Assembly: GCA_934845495.1 (NCBI GenBank)
Contig: CAKWRB010000042.1
Coordinates: 1 to 9,384, forward strand
Source: an uncultured bacterium
Lineage (GTDB): Bacteria; Bacillota; Clostridia; Oscillospirales; Ruminococcaceae
Reading direction: 5' to 3'
DNA length: 9,384 bases
Shown piece after piece: positions 7,245-9,384 of this stretch; the stretch's first letter is position 1; every line of letters begins with the position of its first letter. The position numbers were made by a program, and so were the translations under genes. The notes under the pieces are model-generated. The model searched no databases and was not told where the DNA came from. It was given only the letters and a program-made list of their open reading frames with translations.

Positions 7245-7610
7245 ATGAGACGACTGCTCTGTGCGCTGCTGGGGGTGGGCCTTCTGCTGGGGGGCTGTGC
7301 TGCCGGAGAGCCTGCTGCTGTACCGGGACCGGAATCTTCGGTCGCTGCTGTGGGGGAGAGCATCACCGAACAGGAGGCAGTGGAGCGGGTACGGGAGCTG
7401 CTGATCCAGAACAGCCAGAAGCTCTGCACCACCGAGGAGAACATCGCTATGCTTCAGAACAGTCTCTTTACCTGTGATGGAACAGTGACGGTGGAAGGAG
7501 CCGAGTGTTGGTTGGTGAAAAAGGGCACCGGACGCTATGCAGTTTCCAAGGACGGGAAGCATCTCTACGAGTGGCAGGAGGTCACCGGGAGCTATGCCCC
7601 GATCCAGTAA
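7245..7610 (+). CDS. Small predicted lipoprotein of unknown function
   Basis: This is a 121-residue exported protein. A basic start (MRR), a hydrophobic core (residues 4-15) and the lipobox LGGC place the lipidated Cys at position 18, so the mature protein should be anchored to the outer face of the membrane. A flexible Ala/Pro/Gly/Ser stretch (19-38) is followed by a compact domain of one predicted helix (about 40-58) and a beta-rich end. The end motif GRYAVSKDGKHLYEW resembles the strand pair seen in PepSY/YpeB-like lipoproteins of Firmicutes; this is a weak resemblance. Three further cysteines (61, 77, 88) occur in the exported part. It starts 3 nt after thiN and ends directly before the terminator, so it is the last gene of the operon. 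Lipoprotein status is well supported; function is unknown. Confidence 0.85.
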   Translation: MRRLLCALLGVGLLLGGCAAGEPAAVPGPESSVAAVGESITEQEAVERVRELLIQNSQKLCTTEENIAMLQNSLFTCDGTVTVEGAECWLVKKGTGRYAVSKDGKHLYEWQEVTGSYAPIQ

Positions 7611-7615
7611 CGATA

Positions 7616-7661
7616 CGAAAAAAAGGGAGAGGAACCAGTTGGTTCCTCTCCCTTTTTTTCG
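7616..7661. terminator. Bidirectional intrinsic terminator between convergent genes
   Basis: A perfect 21-bp inverted repeat (7616-7636 with 7641-7661) encloses the 4-nt loop AGTT. The core arm GGGAGAGGAACC is flanked by seven A on the left (7618-7624) and seven T on the right (7653-7659), so each strand reads as GC-rich hairpin plus U-run. It begins 6 nt after the lipoprotein stop and ends 7 nt before the stop of the minus-strand redoxin gene. It should therefore end both transcripts. Confidence 0.95.
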
Positions 7662-7667
7662 ATATGG

Positions 7668-8198
7668 TCAGTTGAGACCGGCTTCCCGGAGTGCCTCAGC
7701 CAGAGAAGGCAGGCCAGCCGGAGCCTTGGCCCGGAAGGCATAGCGGATTTCTCCATTTGGTGCAATGACAAACAGTCCGGGGTACTGCAGGGGATTTCCC
7801 GAATCCTCACCATGTACCAGTTCAGCGGCCTTGGCCTTGGCAATCACCTCGGCAACAATGGGCTCCCGGCCCAGTTCCTCTCGGTCAGCAGCACTGCCCA
7901 GCTCCAGGGCATTGTAGACCTCGCCCTCCACATCGCAGAGCACCGGGACGCCCTCAAAGCGCTCCTGCAGCGAGCGGATGTACTCGGGGTAGGACTGTAC
8001 ACCCACCACCAGATCAAACTCGGGGTTATCCAGCGAGCGGTACTCCCGGATCAGCTCCCCCAGTTCGTACTGGGACAGGGTGCAGCCATAGAAGCGGTGC
8101 AGGGCCAGCACCAGCGGGCGGCCGTTCAGCAGGTCATGAAGATTCGATATATTATCCCGTCCTACAAGCTGGATCGGGAGATTGGGAAGTCGATTCAT
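7668..8198 (-). CDS. Redoxin / AhpC-TSA-like protein with a single active-site cysteine
   Basis: This 176-residue cytoplasmic thioredoxin-fold protein resembles the AhpC/TSA (redoxin-like) group. PLVLALHRFYGCTLSQYEL (28-46) is the active-site strand and helix, with Cys39 at the peroxidatic or redox position and Ser42 where a CxxC protein would have its second Cys. VQSYPEYIRSLQERF, VPVLCDVEGEVYNALELG and YPGLFVIAPNGEIRYAF match the later strands of the fold in order. The only other cysteine is Cys88. There is no signal peptide. The ATG is preceded by GGAGG (minus strand, 8208-8212) at 9 nt. It lies 125 bp downstream of the permease gene on the same strand and converges on the thiN/lipoprotein operon. 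Fold assignment is fairly sure. Whether it is a true peroxidase, a thiol reductase partner or a non-catalytic relative cannot be told. Confidence 0.8.
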   Translation of the reverse strand: MNRLPNLPIQLVGRDNISNLHDLLNGRPLVLALHRFYGCTLSQYELGELIREYRSLDNPEFDLVVGVQSYPEYIRSLQERFEGVPVLCDVEGEVYNALELGSAADREELGREPIVAEVIAKAKAAELVHGEDSGNPLQYPGLFVIAPNGEIRYAFRAKAPAGLPSLAEALREAGLN

Positions 8199-8275
8199 AT
8201 ATGGGTTCCTCCATTCAAAAACAGGATCAGATTCCGCTCTGGCCGCCGGTGGCAGGATCCAGAGGGAATGGGTCC

Positions 8276-8281
8276 AGTATA
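8276..8281 (-). promoter_or_regulatory. Possible -10 element for the redoxin gene
   Basis: On the minus strand this reads TATACT, one mismatch from TATAAT, about 77 nt before the redoxin ATG. No good -35 hexamer is found at 16-18 nt; the sequence there is CGACTT-like. It would allow separate transcription of the redoxin gene from the permease. This is a weak call. Confidence 0.3.
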
Positions 8282-8302
8282 TCGCTTTAGAAGGAGAAAG
8301 TC

Positions 8303-8317
8303 GGTGACCGTGTCACC
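8303..8317. promoter_or_regulatory. Perfect 6-bp palindrome in the permease/redoxin spacer (operator or weak hairpin)
   Basis: GGTGAC-CGT-GTCACC is a perfect inverted repeat with a 3-nt centre, 6 bp past the permease stop and about 20 bp upstream of the possible -10 at 8276. On the minus strand it is followed by a pyrimidine-rich run (CTTTCTCCTTCT). It could be a weak terminator for the permease transcript or a binding site for a dimeric regulator. The U-run is poor, so termination would be inefficient. Confidence 0.35.
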
Positions 8318-8323
8318 AATCGG

Positions 8324-9181
8324 TCAGATCCCAAGCATAGCCAGCAGCAGGCCCGAAGCGGAGCCAATGCCCCAGAGCATTCCCAGAACCAACAGGGTCT
8401 GGCGCAGGCTGCGGCTGGTGCGCAGCAGGGTGACCAGCCCCACACCGGTGGCACTGCACAGCCCTGCCAGGGCCGAGCTGAAACGCAGGGCGCCGGAGAG
8501 GTAGAGCTGGGTGAGCAGCACACTGGAGAAGCAGCCGGGAATCAGCCCGACCAGAGCTGCCAGAACCGGCTGCAGGGGGCCGGTCTGCTGCAGGAAGGCA
8601 GCAAACTGTTCCTCACCCACCAACGAAACCAACAGCCCGATGGCAGCGCTGAAAAGGAAGATGTAGAAGAAGATCTGCAGAGTGTGCGAGAGGGCAGCGC
8701 GCCAGATGCTCTCCTCCTCCTCATGTTCCTCATGACAATCCACCTCGCCGGCGGTTCCGGTGAATCCACCCCGGAACCGGGCGGGCAGCAGATGCGTTAC
8801 CACCAGGTCCAGGCAGAGGCCAACAGCCAGGGCGATGCCCAGCTTGATGAGGATCAGCAGGAGCAGTTCCGGCCAGCGGTCCGGGACAGCCAGCAGCATG
8901 GGGATGGCCTCGTCGCTGGTGGCAATAAAGACTGCCATCAGAGTGCCCAAGGTGATGACCCCGCTGCCGTACAAGCTGGCAGCCATGGCAGAAAAGCCAC
9001 ACTGAGGAATTGTGCCCAGCAGAGCGCCCACAGCAGCTCCCCAGCGGCTGCCCTTGGCGAGCAGCGCTTCGATCCGGCTGCCGCGAGTGCGCTCGATCCA
9101 TTCGATCAGCAGGTAGGCCAGATAGAGGAAGGGCAGCATTTTCAGGCTGTCCAGGCCGGCATCCAATAAAACATCCATCAT
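8324..9181 (-). CDS. Membrane permease, ArsP_2 / putative manganese (heavy-metal) exporter family
   Basis: This 285-residue polytopic protein has about eight hydrophobic segments. It resembles the family annotated as putative manganese transporter or arsenic efflux protein (ArsP_2, described as a putative heavy-metal exporter). Key features are GTIPQCGFSAMAASLYGSG (56-74), ATSDEAIP (87-94), a central cytoplasmic-type loop rich in Cys, His and Glu (DCHEEHEEEE, 148-157), LSHTLQIFFYIFLF, and GLIPGCFSSVLLTQLYLSG (212-230). The two G-x-IP-x-C-x-x-S segments show an internal duplication. The start MMDVLLDAG at 9181 fits the family and has GGAG (minus strand, 9193-9196) at about 11 nt. The frame is open to an ATG at 9238, but that lies in the loop of the upstream terminator and is rejected. 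Substrate is unproven; metal export is family-level inference. Confidence 0.85.
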   Translation of the reverse strand: MMDVLLDAGLDSLKMLPFLYLAYLLIEWIERTRGSRIEALLAKGSRWGAAVGALLGTIPQCGFSAMAASLYGSGVITLGTLMAVFIATSDEAIPMLLAVPDRWPELLLLILIKLGIALAVGLCLDLVVTHLLPARFRGGFTGTAGEVDCHEEHEEEESIWRAALSHTLQIFFYIFLFSAAIGLLVSLVGEEQFAAFLQQTGPLQPVLAALVGLIPGCFSSVLLTQLYLSGALRFSSALAGLCSATGVGLVTLLRTSRSLRQTLLVLGMLWGIGSASGLLLAMLGI

Positions 9182-9222
9182 GATAGATCCATCTCCAGTC
9201 AAATTGCGGTTTGCTGCCCGGC

Positions 9223-9255
9223 AAAAAACACCCTGCATTCAGCAGGGTGTTTTTT
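9223..9255 (-). terminator. Intrinsic terminator after the acidic-tail gene
   Basis: A perfect 14-bp inverted repeat (9223-9236 with 9242-9255) encloses a 5-nt loop. Read on the minus strand it gives a CACCCTGC/GCAGGGTG stem followed by six T, 22 nt after the stop of the gene entering from the right. It separates that transcript from the permease gene, whose promoter must then lie in the roughly 40 bp between here and 9181 or overlap the hairpin. The other strand also ends in six T, but no rightward gene needs it. Confidence 0.9.
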
Positions 9256-9277
9256 CGGCAGTCATTGGGTTTCGGGG

Positions 9278-9384
9278 TTATTCGTCATCCTCGTCCCACC
9301 GATTGTGTCGTTTGTCCTCGTCCTCTTCTTCTTCCTCCTCGTCGTAGCGGTCCTCGTCGTCCTCATCCTCGTGGGAGTTGACAT
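9278..9384 (-). CDS. C-terminal tail of an unidentified, highly acidic protein (5' end outside window)
   Basis: The minus-strand frame is open from the right edge to a TAA at 9278-9280, giving 34 complete codons. The tail reads VNSHEDEDDEDRYDEEEE and continues with more acidic residues to the end KRHNRWDEDDE; 22 of the 34 residues are Asp or Glu. A stop followed by a good terminator 22 nt later supports a true gene end. The tail alone does not identify the protein. A disordered acidic C-terminus is seen in the RNA polymerase delta subunit RpoE of Bacilli, among others, but nothing here proves that. The other minus-strand frames give no comparable sequence next to the terminator. Confidence 0.6.
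   Translation of the reverse strand, partial: VNSHEDEDDEDRYDEEEEEEDEDKRHNRWDEDDE

Noticed and set aside
8237..8264. Inverted repeat CTCTGG/CCAGAG in the redoxin leader as a riboswitch or attenuator
   Set aside because: Only 6 bp pair across a 16-nt loop, with no conserved riboswitch core and no U-run, so it is not supported as a regulatory RNA.
7812..8504. Plus-strand open frame of 230 codons across the redoxin gene and spacer
   Set aside because: It runs opposite two genes with recognisable protein families and has no motif of its own. The plus strand here also lies just after a strong terminator.
9182..9238. N-terminal extension of the permease to ATG 9238
   Set aside because: It would start inside the loop of the terminator at 9223-9255, and the 19 added residues are not family-like. 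The MMDVLLDAG start at 9181 fits the family.
9281..9384. The GAG/GAC-rich end as a simple tandem repeat or non-coding low-complexity tract
   Set aside because: Repeat units are irregular, the frame stays open, and it ends in a stop followed 22 nt later by a terminator, which fits a coding acidic tail better.

Overview
The window reads as chromosomal DNA from a GC-rich member of the Clostridia, probably the Ruminococcaceae/Oscillospirales (relatives of Faecalibacterium, Gemmiger or Subdoligranulum). This is inferred from the Firmicutes-type gene order, the PASTA kinase, GC-rich codon use, strong AGGAGG-type ribosome binding sites and frequent GTG starts. It looks like core, slowly changing sequence. 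There are no tRNA or rRNA genes, CRISPR arrays, insertion sequences or phage genes.

Positions 1 to about 7660 form one tightly packed rightward gene string. In order it holds the 3' end of a YugP-type membrane zinc protease, rsmB (16S rRNA m5C methyltransferase), rlmN (23S rRNA/tRNA m2A radical-SAM methyltransferase), a PP2C phosphatase (stp/prpC), a three-PASTA Ser/Thr kinase (prkC/stkP), rsgA (30S assembly GTPase), thiN (thiamine pyrophosphokinase) and a small lipoprotein. Junctions are overlaps of 4 to 8 nt or gaps of 1 to 11 nt, so the genes are almost certainly co-transcribed and partly translationally coupled. The promoter lies left of the window. The layout follows the widespread Firmicutes cluster def-fmt-yugP-rsmB-rlmN-prpC-prkC-rsgA-rpe-thiN, with rpe missing between rsgA and thiN. 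The string links ribosome maturation (rsmB, rlmN, rsgA) with muropeptide-sensing phosphorylation (prkC) and its reversal (prpC). It ends at a long, perfect, probably bidirectional hairpin terminator at 7616-7661.

Positions 7668 to 9384 are all on the minus strand. Read in the direction of transcription they hold the acidic C-terminal tail of an unidentified protein (entering from the right), a hairpin terminator, a membrane permease of the ArsP_2 / putative manganese transporter type, a 125-bp spacer with a short perfect palindrome and a possible promoter, and a small one-cysteine redoxin-like protein. The permease and redoxin could form a metal/oxidative stress pair, but that is only inferred from adjacency.

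I found no convincing undescribed system. The points most worth a second look are the loss of rpe from the conserved cluster, the unknown operon-terminal lipoprotein, the exporter/redoxin pair with its palindrome, and the very acidic protein tail at the right edge.
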